Assembly (NCBI GenBank): GCA_904419385.1
Contig: CAJFRI010000004.1
Coordinates: 1 to 42,866 of the forward strand
Length of the DNA stretch: 42,866 nt
Direction of reading: 5' to 3'
From: Candidatus Heteroscillospira lomanii
GTDB taxonomy: Bacteria > Bacillota > Clostridia > Oscillospirales > Oscillospiraceae
Part shown: in pieces, positions 7,520 through 19,183 of the stretch
Position numbering within the stretch: the first letter of the stretch is position 1
How the letters are laid out: each line of letters begins with the position of its first letter
Made by a program: the position numbers and the translations under genes
Notes under the pieces: generated by a model
What the model was told of the DNA's origin: nothing
Databases searched by the model: none
What the model saw: the letters and a program-made list of their open reading frames with translations, nothing else

Positions 7520-9171
7520 TAAACAGGATATTCAGGACCACTTTCGCCATAGCGATGGTCATCCTGATCGTGGCGCTCCTCCTCTTCGTCGGCATATTGT
7601 ACGGCTATTTCAACGACAACGTATTCACCGAGCTTGAGGCTGAGGCCGGCTATATTGCCAGAGGCATCGAGCTCTCCGGCATCGGGTACTTCGACGATTT
7701 CACCACCCCGAACCGCGTCACTTACATAGACCGCGACGGCGACGTTGTTTACGACAGTTCCGCAAATCCCGTTGACATGGAAAACCACGCCAGCCGCGAC
7801 GAGATCATGCAGGCTCTCGAAACCGGAGAGAGCACCAGCGCGCGCTATTCCGAGACGCTCTCTGAGAACACGCTGTACTATGCGATGCGCCTCGGCAACG
7901 GCGATGTGCTGCGCGTAGCGACCCGCCAGAGTTCGCTTTTCGCGCTCATCATGTCCCTCATGCCGCCTATCCTCATAACGATCGTGCTCGCGGCGGTGCT
8001 CGGCCTCGCGCTCTCGAGGAGGCTCGCGCGGAGGATTACCGAGCCAATAATATCGCTCGACCTCGACCATCCGGAGGACTCCGATACATACGAGGAGCTC
8101 TCCCCTCTGCTCCGCAAGCTGCGCCGTCAGAACGATATGATAAAAGAGCAGATGTCCCGCCTGAAAAAGCGCCAGGAGGAGTTCACTGCCATCACGGAGA
8201 ACATGTCCGAGGGCTTCCTGCTCATCGACAGCCAGACCAACCTGCTGTCGTATAACTCCAGCGCCCTGCGCCTGCTCGGCGCCAGCGATCCCCAGGCCGG
8301 GCAGAGCGTGCTCGCGCTTGAGCGCGGCGAGAGCTTCCGCAAAGTCATAGACGAGGCGCTCGAGGGGCACCACAGCGAGGCGCTCATGCACGACGGCGAG
8401 CGCTGCTATCAGCTGTATGCCAACTGCGTGCGCCACAACGGCCAGGTGGTCGGCGCTGTCATCGCCGTGCTCGACGTGACCGAGCGCGAGGAGCGCGAGG
8501 CCCTGCGCCGCGAGTTCTCGGCGAACGTGACGCACGAGCTCAAGACACCGCTCACCTCGATCTCCGGATTTGCCGAGATAATGATGAACGGCATAGCCTC
8601 GCCCGGCGATATACCGGAGTTTGCCGGCGACATATACAGCGAGGCGCAGCGCCTCATCACCCTTGTCGACGACATACTCCATCTGTCCCAGCTCGACGAG
8701 GAGGCCCCGCTGCCGCGCTCCGAGATAGACCTGCGCGCCATGTGCGAGAGCGTGGCCGAGAGGCTCAGGCAGCCGGCAGACAAGGCCGGCGTGAGCATAA
8801 GTGTCACCGGCGACAGCCCCACAGTGACAGGCGCGCAGAGCGTCGTGGATGAGATAATCTTCAATGTCTGTGAAAATGCCGTGAAGTACAACCGCAGAGG
8901 CGGCAATGTGATCATCTCCCTGCATGACAAGCCGGGAGAAGTTGAGCTCTCGGTCTCTGACACCGGCATAGGCATCCCGGCGGCCGACCGTGAGCGCGTT
9001 TTCGAGCGGTTTTACCGTGTGGACAAGAGCCACTCGAAGGAGATAGGCGGCACCGGCCTTGGCCTCAGCATAGTCAAGCACGGCTGCGCCTCGCAGGGCA
9101 TCGCCCTCTCGCTCGAGAGCGAGGTGGATGCCGGCACCACTATAACTCTCAGATGGAACAAAAAAGCCTGA
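7516..9171 (+). CDS. phoR: Phosphate regulon sensor histidine kinase (PhoR type)
   Basis: A membrane sensor kinase of 551 residues that phosphorylates the adjacent response regulator. Membrane helix 1 (about 9-31), an extracytoplasmic domain of about 100 residues, and helix 2 (about 142-165) are followed by a short linker, a coiled coil (RRQNDMIKEQMSRLKKRQEE), a PAS domain (about 220-320) and the kinase core. His340 is the phospho-acceptor (VTHELKTPLTSISG). The ATP-binding boxes are NAVKYNRRGG, DTGIGIP and GTGLGLSIVKHG. The extracytoplasmic domain places it with Gram-positive PhoR rather than the E. coli form. Its stop lies inside the stem of a bidirectional terminator. Confidence 0.94.
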   Translation: MINRIFRTTFAIAMVILIVALLLFVGILYGYFNDNVFTELEAEAGYIARGIELSGIGYFDDFTTPNRVTYIDRDGDVVYDSSANPVDMENHASRDEIMQALETGESTSARYSETLSENTLYYAMRLGNGDVLRVATRQSSLFALIMSLMPPILITIVLAAVLGLALSRRLARRITEPIISLDLDHPEDSDTYEELSPLLRKLRRQNDMIKEQMSRLKKRQEEFTAITENMSEGFLLIDSQTNLLSYNSSALRLLGASDPQAGQSVLALERGESFRKVIDEALEGHHSEALMHDGERCYQLYANCVRHNGQVVGAVIAVLDVTEREEREALRREFSANVTHELKTPLTSISGFAEIMMNGIASPGDIPEFAGDIYSEAQRLITLVDDILHLSQLDEEAPLPRSEIDLRAMCESVAERLRQPADKAGVSISVTGDSPTVTGAQSVVDEIIFNVCENAVKYNRRGGNVIISLHDKPGEVELSVSDTGIGIPAADRERVFERFYRVDKSHSKEIGGTGLGLSIVKHGCASQGIALSLESEVDAGTTITLRWNKKA

Positions 9172-9190
9172 GCGATAAGCTCAGGCTTTT
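9162..9190. terminator. Bidirectional terminator between phoR and the CDF transporter gene
   Basis: A perfect 12-bp stem (AAAAGCCTGAGC / GCTCAGGCTTTT) with a 5-base loop. T-rich tracts lie on both sides, so it ends the pst-pho operon on the plus strand and the transporter gene on the minus strand. The stem includes the phoR stop codon. Confidence 0.9.
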
Positions 9191-9202
9191 CCTTTTGCTG
9201 CA

Positions 9203-10369
9203 TCACACGAACGACTCGTCGATGGTGACGACGGCGGTGCAGTTCGGCAGGCGCTCGGAGACGAGCTCGGTTATCTTCTCCTTTGCCTCGTCCGCCGTCA
9301 TCTTGTTCTCGACCGGCATGACCATATCGAAAATGAGGTTCGTGTTGTTCGTGCCCTTTACCATGCGGAAATCGTGTATTGAGGCCTTCGGGTCGACCTC
9401 GCAGGCCAGCTCCGCGACTTTCTGCCGCATCTCGGCGACGGCCTTGTCGTGGGTCGCTATCGGGTCCATGTGTATCACGGCGTCACAGCCGATGCGCTCG
9501 GAGAGCTCGCGCTCTATGTGGTCTATGGCCTCGTGTATCTCGAGAATGTCGCCGTTCTCCGGCACTTCACAGTGCAGCGAGATCATGATGCGCCCTGGCC
9601 CGTAGTCGTGTACCACAAGATCGTGTATGCCGACGATGGGCTCGTGCGACATGACTATGCCGCGTATCTCCTCGACGAGCTGCGGGTCGGGCGCGCGGCC
9701 CAGCAGCGGGCTCAGAGTGTCGCGCGCGGCCTCATAGCCGGCCTTGAGGATGAACACGGCGACGAGCAGGCCGCACCATGCGTCGAGGTTCACGTTCCAG
9801 AGTCGGCTGATGAGCGTGCACACGAGCACGGCTGTGGTGGCCACGGCGTCGGACAGGCTGTCTGCGGCCGTGGCGCGCATGGCGTCGGAATTTATCTTCG
9901 CGGCGATCGCCCGGTTGTAGCTGAACATGTAGAGCTTGACGCAGATGGACGCGGCGAGTATCGCCATGCTGAGCCAGGATGCGTCGACGGCTTCGGGGGA
10001 AAAGAGCTTCTCCACCGAGGTCTTGCCGAGCTCGAAGCCCATGACGATGATGGCGACCGATACGGCAAAGCCGGAGATATACTCTATCCTGCCGTGGCCG
10101 AACGGATGGTCCTTGTCTGGACGCATGCCGGAGAACTTGAAGCCCACCAGGGTGATGAGCGAGGAGCCGCCGTCGGACAGGTTGTTGAAAGCGTCGGCCA
10201 TTATGGCTATGGAGCCGCTGATGGCTCCGGCTGCGTATTTCCCGGCGAAGAGGATGAGGTTGAGCACTATGCCCACCACGCTGCACAGCATGCCGTAAGC
10301 CCGCCTCACGGCCCCGTCGGTATAGTTGTGTCTGTCGCGTATCAATGCGCGAGATAAAAGCTCTATCAT
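9203..10369 (-). CDS. Cation diffusion facilitator transporter, probably manganese type
   Basis: A divalent metal exporter of the CDF family, 388 residues. Six membrane helices are followed by a cytoplasmic ferredoxin-like metal-sensing domain (about 210-300) and a further C-terminal extension. The transport site residues read N62-xxx-D66 in helix 2 (FNNLSD) and D170-xxx-D174 in helix 5 (DSLSD). Zinc/iron members such as FieF have DxxxD and HxxxD; the all-oxygen set here is associated with manganese exporters, so Mn2+ is the likely substrate (inference). HPFGHGRIEY is the family signature after helix 2. I choose the second ATG (10369) because GAGGA abuts the first ATG (10375) but lies six bases before the second. 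It has its own promoter. Confidence 0.9.
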   Translation of the reverse strand: MIELLSRALIRDRHNYTDGAVRRAYGMLCSVVGIVLNLILFAGKYAAGAISGSIAIMADAFNNLSDGGSSLITLVGFKFSGMRPDKDHPFGHGRIEYISGFAVSVAIIVMGFELGKTSVEKLFSPEAVDASWLSMAILAASICVKLYMFSYNRAIAAKINSDAMRATAADSLSDAVATTAVLVCTLISRLWNVNLDAWCGLLVAVFILKAGYEAARDTLSPLLGRAPDPQLVEEIRGIVMSHEPIVGIHDLVVHDYGPGRIMISLHCEVPENGDILEIHEAIDHIERELSERIGCDAVIHMDPIATHDKAVAEMRQKVAELACEVDPKASIHDFRMVKGTNNTNLIFDMVMPVENKMTADEAKEKITELVSERLPNCTAVVTIDESFV

Positions 10370-10410
10370 TGTCATTCCTCAAAAAACATCAGATTTGGAT
10401 TATCATACAC

Positions 10411-10439
10411 AATATAACATGCCGCCGGTGCATTCTCAA
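10411..10439 (-). promoter_or_regulatory. Promoter of the CDF transporter gene
   Basis: On the minus strand TTGAGA, a 17-base spacer and TATATT. Transcription would start about 35 bases before the gene, leaving no room for a manganese riboswitch in the leader. Confidence 0.68.
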
Positions 10440-10491
10440 GCGAAAAATGCTGAGGCTCGCACCTTACGGCTCGCCGGTTCCCGGTCTAACG

Positions 10492-10519
10492 AAAAAAGCC
10501 CGCCACTCAGGCGGGCTTT
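10492..10519 (-). terminator. Terminator of rpmB
   Basis: A 10-bp GC-rich stem (AAAGCCCGCC / GGCGGGCTTT) with a 5-base loop, followed on the minus strand by TTTTTT, 33 bases after the rpmB stop. Confidence 0.9.
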
Positions 10520-10551
10520 ATTCTACGTCGGCCGGGGACACGGGGTGGCAT

Positions 10552-10737
10552 TTACGCACGGGTGACCTTGCCGCTGCGGAGGCAGCGGGTGCACGCATAC
10601 ACATGCCTCGGGGTGCCGTCAACGATGGCCTTGACGCGCTTGACATTGGGCTTCCAGGTGCGGTTGGAGCGCCTGTGCGAGTGGCTGACTTTGATGCCGA
10701 AAGCCAGATCCTTGCCGCAGAATTCACATTTTGCCAT
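10552..10737 (-). CDS. rpmB: 50S ribosomal protein L28
   Basis: A 61-residue protein of the large ribosomal subunit. The sequence MAKCEFCGKD, the SHRRSNRTWKPN-type core and the C-terminal CTRCLRSGKV are diagnostic. It has four cysteines in two CxxC pairs (C4/C7 and C49/C52), so this is the zinc-binding form. The start follows AAGGAGG at eight bases. It stands alone with its own promoter and terminator, as is usual for rpmB in Clostridia. Confidence 0.97.
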   Translation of the reverse strand: MAKCEFCGKDLAFGIKVSHSHRRSNRTWKPNVKRVKAIVDGTPRHVYACTRCLRSGKVTRA

Positions 10738-10780
10738 TTATAGCTGCACCTCCTTGCTTGACTAAATAAACAGCTTATTA

Positions 10781-10809
10781 ATGATAGCAGATTGGCCGCA
10801 AAAATGCAA
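10781..10809 (-). promoter_or_regulatory. Promoter of rpmB
   Basis: On the minus strand TTGCAT, a 17-base spacer and TATCAT, about 45 bases upstream of the L28 start. Confidence 0.7.
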
Positions 10810-10859
10810 GTAAAATCTTAAAAATTGACCTGCCGCAGGCAAAAGTTTGGCGGCGGGCA

Positions 10860-10887
10860 TTGCCAAAACGGCGTGATGTGTTAAAAT
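10860..10887 (+). promoter_or_regulatory. Promoter of the hprK-dnaE operon
   Basis: TTGCCA (10860-10865), a 16-base spacer and TAAAAT (10882-10887), about 57 bases before hprK. No other clear promoter is seen between the six genes that follow. Confidence 0.62.
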
Positions 10888-10944
10888 AGTACATACTGGA
10901 TATAGTGTATCTTTCAGGCGACATTAGTATAAAGAGGTGGTACT

Positions 10945-11889
10945 ATGAATAAGTACACGGTGAAGCTCTCGGATGTGGTGAAGGAGCTCAAGCTCGAAGT
11001 GGTGCACGCCGCTTCGAATTACGATGAGGCCCTCATCGATACCGCCGACGTCAACCGCCCGGGGCTGCAGCTCACCGGATTTTACGACTATTTTGATCCA
11101 AAGCGCATGCAGATCCTCGGCCGTGTCGAGAGCTCGTATCTGAAGGGACTGCGCTCGGATGACAGGCGCATGCGCTTTGAAAAGCTGATGGAACGCAAGC
11201 CGTCCGCCGTGGTGCTCTGTCACAGGGCCGAGATATATCAGGAATGCATAGATGCGGCCGGGAGCTGCGACGTGAACCTGCTCAAAACCGAGCGCGATAC
11301 GTCCGAGTTCATGTCCATAGCGATAGAGACCCTGCGCCGACATCTCGCACCGCGGACCACCATGCACGGCGTGCTGGTCGAGATACACGGCGAGGGAGTG
11401 CTGATAACCGGTGAGAGCGGGGTCGGCAAGAGCGAGGCCGCGCTCGAGCTTGTCAAGCGCGGACACCGCCTCATCGCGGACGACGCGGTCGAGATCAAGT
11501 GCACGGGGTATAATAAACTCGTCGGCACCGCTCCGGCGATGATCAGGCATTACATGGAGCTGCGCGGCATAGGCCTCATCGACGTGCGCACGCTCTACGG
11601 AGTCGGGGCAGTCAAGCGCTCGGTGAACATAGAGCTCGTCGTCAATCTGGAGACTTGGAGCGAGCAGAAAGAATACGACAGGCTCGGCCTGTCCAACCAG
11701 ACGACGAACATACTCGGCGTCGAGGTGCCGAGCATAACCGTGCCCATACGGCCGGGACGCAACCTCGCCGTCATCCTCGAGACGGCCGCGGTGAACAACC
11801 GCCTCAAGAAAATGGGATATGACGCCGCGAAGGCGCTCGTCGAGCAGCACGACCGCGCTGTCGACGAGGGCTGGGCCGGCGAGGACTGA
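10945..11889 (+). CDS. hprK: HPr kinase/phosphorylase
   Basis: HprK phosphorylates or dephosphorylates Ser46 of the phosphocarrier HPr and so controls carbon catabolite repression. The 314-residue length is typical. The N-terminal domain (1-130) precedes the catalytic domain with Walker A GESGVGKS (157-164), the IADD segment that carries the catalytic acid, and the HprK signature ELRGIGLIDVRTLYG (about 206-220). The C-terminal NNRLKKMGYDAA helix is also seen. An AGAGGTGG site precedes the ATG. It heads an operon with murB and the rapZ-yvcK-whiA genes. Confidence 0.97.
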   Translation: MNKYTVKLSDVVKELKLEVVHAASNYDEALIDTADVNRPGLQLTGFYDYFDPKRMQILGRVESSYLKGLRSDDRRMRFEKLMERKPSAVVLCHRAEIYQECIDAAGSCDVNLLKTERDTSEFMSIAIETLRRHLAPRTTMHGVLVEIHGEGVLITGESGVGKSEAALELVKRGHRLIADDAVEIKCTGYNKLVGTAPAMIRHYMELRGIGLIDVRTLYGVGAVKRSVNIELVVNLETWSEQKEYDRLGLSNQTTNILGVEVPSITVPIRPGRNLAVILETAAVNNRLKKMGYDAAKALVEQHDRAVDEGWAGED

Positions 11890-11900
11890 GGGAGGAGTAA

Positions 11901-12818
11901 ATGGCTCGGGATATCCTGCTTGACACGATAAGAAGAGAGCTCCCCGATATGGAGCTGCGCGAGGGCGAGATCCTGAGCGCGCACTGTTCTTTCCGCATAG
12001 GCGGCCCGGCGAGGGGGATGGCGCTCCCGCGCAGCGAAGATGAGCTCGTGAGCCTGCTGAGGCTCTGCCGCTCGCTCGGTGAGGAACCGCTGCTCCTCGG
12101 CCGGGGGACGAATGTGCTGTTCGCCGACTCCGGCACGCGCCGCCTGGTCGTCAAGCCCTGCGGCGACCTCGCACAGATGCGGCTCGAGAGCGGGACCGTC
12201 ATATCCGCCGGATGCGCCGTGACGCTCGCGCAGCTCGCGTGCTTTGCGCGCGACAACTGCCTTGCGGGGCTGGAGTTTGCCCACGGGATACCGGGCACGC
12301 TCGGCGGTGCCGTCGTGATGAACGCCGGAGCATACGGCGGCGAGATGAAAGACGTACTGCTGCGTGTGCGCTTTTTCGATGACGGCGCCGGCGAGGTGAT
12401 CACCATGCCGGCGGGCGAGCTTGAGCTAGGCTACCGCACCAGCCGCTTCAGCACAAAAGGCGGCGTCGTGATCTCGGCCGAGCTGGAACTGCGGAGCGGC
12501 GTGCGCGAGGAGATAGACGCGCTCATGCGCTCGCTCATGGAGAAGCGCCGCGCGAGCCAGCCGCTCGACAAGGCCTCGGCGGGGAGTACATTCAAGCGCC
12601 CGCGCGAGGGCTATGCCGCCGCGCTCATCGACGGCTGCGGCCTCAAGGGCCGGTCGGTCGGAGCGGCGCAGGTCTCGCCGAAACACGCGGGATTCATAGT
12701 CAACAACGGCGGCGCGAGCTGCGGCGACGTGCTTGAACTCATGCGCATCGTGCAGGACACGGTGCAGCGCGAGACGGGCACCCGGCTCGAGCCGGAAGTG
12801 AAGATAATAGAGAGCTGA
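11901..12818 (+). CDS. murB: UDP-N-acetylmuramate dehydrogenase
   Basis: MurB uses NADPH and FAD to reduce UDP-GlcNAc-enolpyruvate to UDP-MurNAc, a committed step of peptidoglycan synthesis in the cytoplasm. The 305-residue protein is a type II (Gram-positive) MurB. FAD-binding motifs GRGTNVLF and GIPGTLGGAVVMNAGAYGGE are present, the catalytic serine lies in AGSTFKRP, and the C-terminal glutamate in LEPEVKII. A GGGAGGAG site precedes the ATG, 11 bases after hprK. The gene order hprK-murB-rapZ is common in Clostridia. Confidence 0.97.
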   Translation: MARDILLDTIRRELPDMELREGEILSAHCSFRIGGPARGMALPRSEDELVSLLRLCRSLGEEPLLLGRGTNVLFADSGTRRLVVKPCGDLAQMRLESGTVISAGCAVTLAQLACFARDNCLAGLEFAHGIPGTLGGAVVMNAGAYGGEMKDVLLRVRFFDDGAGEVITMPAGELELGYRTSRFSTKGGVVISAELELRSGVREEIDALMRSLMEKRRASQPLDKASAGSTFKRPREGYAAALIDGCGLKGRSVGAAQVSPKHAGFIVNNGGASCGDVLELMRIVQDTVQRETGTRLEPEVKIIES

Positions 12819-12843
12819 CGGCAGTCGGCGAAAGGAGGCTCAC

Positions 12844-13704
12844 ATGGAATTTCTGATAATATCCGGTCTGTCGGGCGCGGGAAAGAGCCGTGCGGCCGAT
12901 GTCCTGGAAGACCTCGACTTCTACTGCGTCGACAACATGCCAGTCGCGCTCATCGGCAAGTTTGCCGAGCTCTGCATGGCGACCCGCGGGCGCTTTGAGC
13001 GCGTGGCGCTCGTGACGGACATACGCGAGGGGCGCAACTTCGAGGAGCTGTTCACGGCGCTCGACGGCCTGTGGAGCCTCGGCTGCGAGTACAAGATACT
13101 CTTTATGGAGGCCGACGTCGAGACCATAGTGAAGCGCTATAAGGAGACCCGCCGCCGCCATCCGCTCGCGGGCGACACCGGCACCATAGAGGCCGCGGTG
13201 CGCGAGGAGATGAAGCTGCTCGGCCCCGTGCGCGAGAGGGCCGACTACGTCATAAACACCTCCGGGCTCACGCTCGCCCAGCTGCAGAAAGAGATATGCC
13301 AGCTCTTTGTGGGCGATGGGATGAACCGCGCCATAAACGTGAACGTCATGTCCTTCGGCTTCAAATACGGCATACCGCTCGAGGCTGACCTCGTGTTCGA
13401 CGTCAGGTTCCTGCCGAACCCGTACTACGTCTCCGACCTGCGCGATAAGACCGGGCTCGACGAGGAGGTACAGAATTTCGTATACAATAACGGCGACACG
13501 CGCGAGTTCCTCTGCCTGCTCACCGACCTGCTGTCCTACCTCATGCCGCACTACATCGACGAGGGCAAGCACAACCTCACCGTCGCTGTCGGCTGCACCG
13601 GCGGCCGGCACCGTTCGGTGTCCATCGCCGTGGCGCTCACCCGTTTCCTGAACGACCAGGGCTATTACACGATAAACACGAACCGCGACATAGACAAGGG
13701 CTGA
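12844..13704 (+). CDS. rapZ: RNase adapter / nucleotide-binding protein RapZ (YvcJ)
   Basis: A P-loop protein of 286 residues. In E. coli RapZ presents the small RNA GlmZ to RNase E; in Firmicutes the orthologue YvcJ binds nucleotides and affects competence and envelope functions, and its RNA role is not established. Walker A is GLSGAGKS (8-15), a second loop is VTDIREGRNFEELF, and the C-terminal domain ends with the conserved CTGGRHRSV. An AAGGAGG site precedes the ATG. It lies directly before yvcK and whiA, the standard Gram-positive cluster. Confidence 0.95.
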   Translation: MEFLIISGLSGAGKSRAADVLEDLDFYCVDNMPVALIGKFAELCMATRGRFERVALVTDIREGRNFEELFTALDGLWSLGCEYKILFMEADVETIVKRYKETRRRHPLAGDTGTIEAAVREEMKLLGPVRERADYVINTSGLTLAQLQKEICQLFVGDGMNRAINVNVMSFGFKYGIPLEADLVFDVRFLPNPYYVSDLRDKTGLDEEVQNFVYNNGDTREFLCLLTDLLSYLMPHYIDEGKHNLTVAVGCTGGRHRSVSIAVALTRFLNDQGYYTINTNRDIDKG

Positions 13705-13720
13705 GGGCGGGGGACGATAT

Positions 13721-14734
13721 ATGGACAATATTCGCATCCGCCGCGCGCAGGAGCCGGCCATAGTCGCCCTGGGAGGCGGGACCGGGCTCTCGACCATGCT
13801 GCGCGGGCTGAAAAAATATACCGAAAACCTGACCGCGATAGTCACCGTGGCAGACGACGGCGGCGGCTCCGGCGTTTTGCGCGACGAGCTCGACATGCCG
13901 CCCCCCGGCGATATACGCAACTGCCTCCAGGCGCTCGCCAACACTGAGCCGACCATGGCCGACCTGCTTAACTACCGGTTCACCCGCGGTTCGCTCAAAG
14001 GGCAGAGCTTCGGCAACCTCTTCCTCGCCGCGCTCAACGGCATGAGCGACTCGTTCGACCAGGCCGTCATGAAGATGAGCGAGGTCCTCGCCATCACCGG
14101 CAGGGTGCTGCCGGTCTCTAACGAGAATATCCGCCTCGTCGCCGAGTTCGACGACGGGACGGAGGTCGTCGGCGAGTCGGTCATCGCCCACCACAAGGCC
14201 GTACACGACCGCAATATCACGAGGGTGCGCCTTGTGCCTGAGCACCCGGCTCCGCTGGAGGCGAGCATAAGGGCCATAGAAGAGGCCGACCTCATCATCC
14301 TCGGCCCCGGCAGCCTGTATACGAGCATACTGCCGAACCTGCTGGTCGACGGCGTGGCTGAGGCCGTGTGCGGATCAGACGCGGTGAAACTGTACATAAT
14401 GAACGTCATGACGCAGGACGGCGAGACCGAGGGCTACACGGCCTCGCAGCACATAAAAGCCCTCCAGAAGCACGCCGGCAGGGAGCTGTTCCGCCTGTGC
14501 CTGGCCAACAGCATGGAACTGCCTGAGGATGTGCTCGCCAGATACCGTCTCTGGGGCGCGGAGCCGACTGTGCTCGACACGGAGGAGATAGCAAAGCTCG
14601 GAGTCGAGCTCATCACCGCGCCGGTGGCCGATGTGCGCGACGGGCTGGTGCGCCACCATCCGCACATGCTCGCGCGCGAGATAATGCGCATATTCTTCGA
14701 GCAGTCGCCGACAAGGATATACAGACAGAAATAG
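13721..14734 (+). CDS. yvcK: Gluconeogenesis factor / GlmS regulator YvcK (GlmR)
   Basis: A 337-residue member of the CofD-like UPF0052 family. In Bacillus the protein binds UDP-GlcNAc, stimulates the glucosamine synthase GlmS and is needed for growth on gluconeogenic carbon. The nucleotide-binding loop GGGTGLSTML, the VADDGGGSGVLRDE segment and LGPGSLYTSILPNLLV are all intact. It has a weak GGGGGA site and lies 16 bases after rapZ. Its position between rapZ and whiA supports a role in carbon flow into cell-wall precursors. Confidence 0.95.
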   Translation: MDNIRIRRAQEPAIVALGGGTGLSTMLRGLKKYTENLTAIVTVADDGGGSGVLRDELDMPPPGDIRNCLQALANTEPTMADLLNYRFTRGSLKGQSFGNLFLAALNGMSDSFDQAVMKMSEVLAITGRVLPVSNENIRLVAEFDDGTEVVGESVIAHHKAVHDRNITRVRLVPEHPAPLEASIRAIEEADLIILGPGSLYTSILPNLLVDGVAEAVCGSDAVKLYIMNVMTQDGETEGYTASQHIKALQKHAGRELFRLCLANSMELPEDVLARYRLWGAEPTVLDTEEIAKLGVELITAPVADVRDGLVRHHPHMLAREIMRIFFEQSPTRIYRQK

Positions 14735-14743
14735 GAGACCCAT

Positions 14744-15649
14744 ATGTCGTTTTCATCAAAAGTCAAAACAGAGCTGTGCAGGGAGAACCCGGTCCAGAAG
14801 AAGTGCTGCGCCAGAGCCGAGTGCTACGGCGTGCTGCTCTACTGCAACACGTTCTCACACCGCGAGATCAGGATAATCACCGGCAGCGACAGCTTTGCCC
14901 AGCGCCTGCCGCGCCTGTTCAAAAAGGCCTTCGGCTGCTCCATTGAGGAACAGGGCGAGGGCTCCAAGCACAGCTTTGTGATGACCGACCGCGCCGTTAT
15001 ACGGCAGATATTCGAGAGCTATGGCTACACGCCGGACTCCGCCCTCCAGCACCACATAAACCTCGCCGTGCTTGAGGACGACTGCTGCCGCGCGGCGTTC
15101 GTGCGCGGGGCGTTCCTGGCCGGCGGGAGCATAATGGACCCGGCCAAGCGCTATCACCTCGAGCTCGTCACCGACCACGCGACCGTCAGCCGCGAGGCCT
15201 ACTCCGTCCTGCTCGAGATGGGCTTTGCGCCCAAGGACATATCCCGAAACGGGCATCAGGTCATATACTTCAAAAACAGCGAGGCCATCGAGGACCTGCT
15301 CACGACCATAGGCGCGCCTGTGTCGGCGATGGAGATAATGCAGGCCAAGGTCGAGAAGAACATGCGCAACGCGGTGAACCGCCGCGTGAACTGCGACAGC
15401 GCCAACGCCGACAAGGTCGTGAGCGCGGCGCAGGCCCAGCTCGAGGCCATACGGCGCATCGACCGCGCGTCCGGCCTCGGCGAGCTGCCGCCGCGGCTCC
15501 AGGAGACGGCGCTGCTGCGCATAGCGAACCCGGAGGCGAGCCTGGCCGACCTCGCGCTGCTGGCCGACCCGCCAGTTACAAAGAGCTGCCTCAGCCACAG
15601 GCTCAGGAAGCTCACAGAGATAGCCGCGGCCCTGCCGCGGGAGATATGA
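14744..15649 (+). CDS. whiA: DNA-binding protein WhiA
   Basis: WhiA has a degenerate LAGLIDADG homing-endonuclease fold and a C-terminal helix-turn-helix. In Streptomyces it is a sporulation regulator, and in Bacillus it affects division and chromosome segregation. The 301-residue product starts MSFSSKVKTELCRE, typical of the family. The degenerate endonuclease core is seen at RGAFLAGGSIMDP (about 123-135) and the C-terminal HTH at KSCLSHRLRKLTEIA (about 278-292). An AGGAGACC site lies upstream. The stop is 16 bases before dnaE. Confidence 0.96.
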   Translation: MSFSSKVKTELCRENPVQKKCCARAECYGVLLYCNTFSHREIRIITGSDSFAQRLPRLFKKAFGCSIEEQGEGSKHSFVMTDRAVIRQIFESYGYTPDSALQHHINLAVLEDDCCRAAFVRGAFLAGGSIMDPAKRYHLELVTDHATVSREAYSVLLEMGFAPKDISRNGHQVIYFKNSEAIEDLLTTIGAPVSAMEIMQAKVEKNMRNAVNRRVNCDSANADKVVSAAQAQLEAIRRIDRASGLGELPPRLQETALLRIANPEASLADLALLADPPVTKSCLSHRLRKLTEIAAALPREI

Positions 15650-15665
15650 GAGGGGGCGCGGACCT

Positions 15666-19139
<3,474 letters not shown>

Positions 19140-19146
19140 GATGGAA

Positions 19147-19179
19147 AAAACAGGCGCTGCCGCCGGCAGCGCCTGTTTT
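19147..19179. terminator. Bidirectional terminator between dnaE and the GH-like gene
   Basis: A perfect 15-bp stem (AAAACAGGCGCTGCC and its complement) with a 3-base loop. TTTT-G-ATTTT follows on the plus strand and TTTTTT on the minus strand. Confidence 0.93.
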
Positions 19180-19183
19180 GATT

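Noticed and set aside
7387-9081. A 564-residue minus-strand ORF opposite phoR
   Set aside because: Antisense shadow; the plus-strand kinase has complete H, N, G1 and G2 boxes.
10376-10410. A manganese (yybP-ykoY) riboswitch before the CDF transporter
   Set aside because: The predicted transcription start leaves a leader of only about 35 bases, too short for the riboswitch fold.
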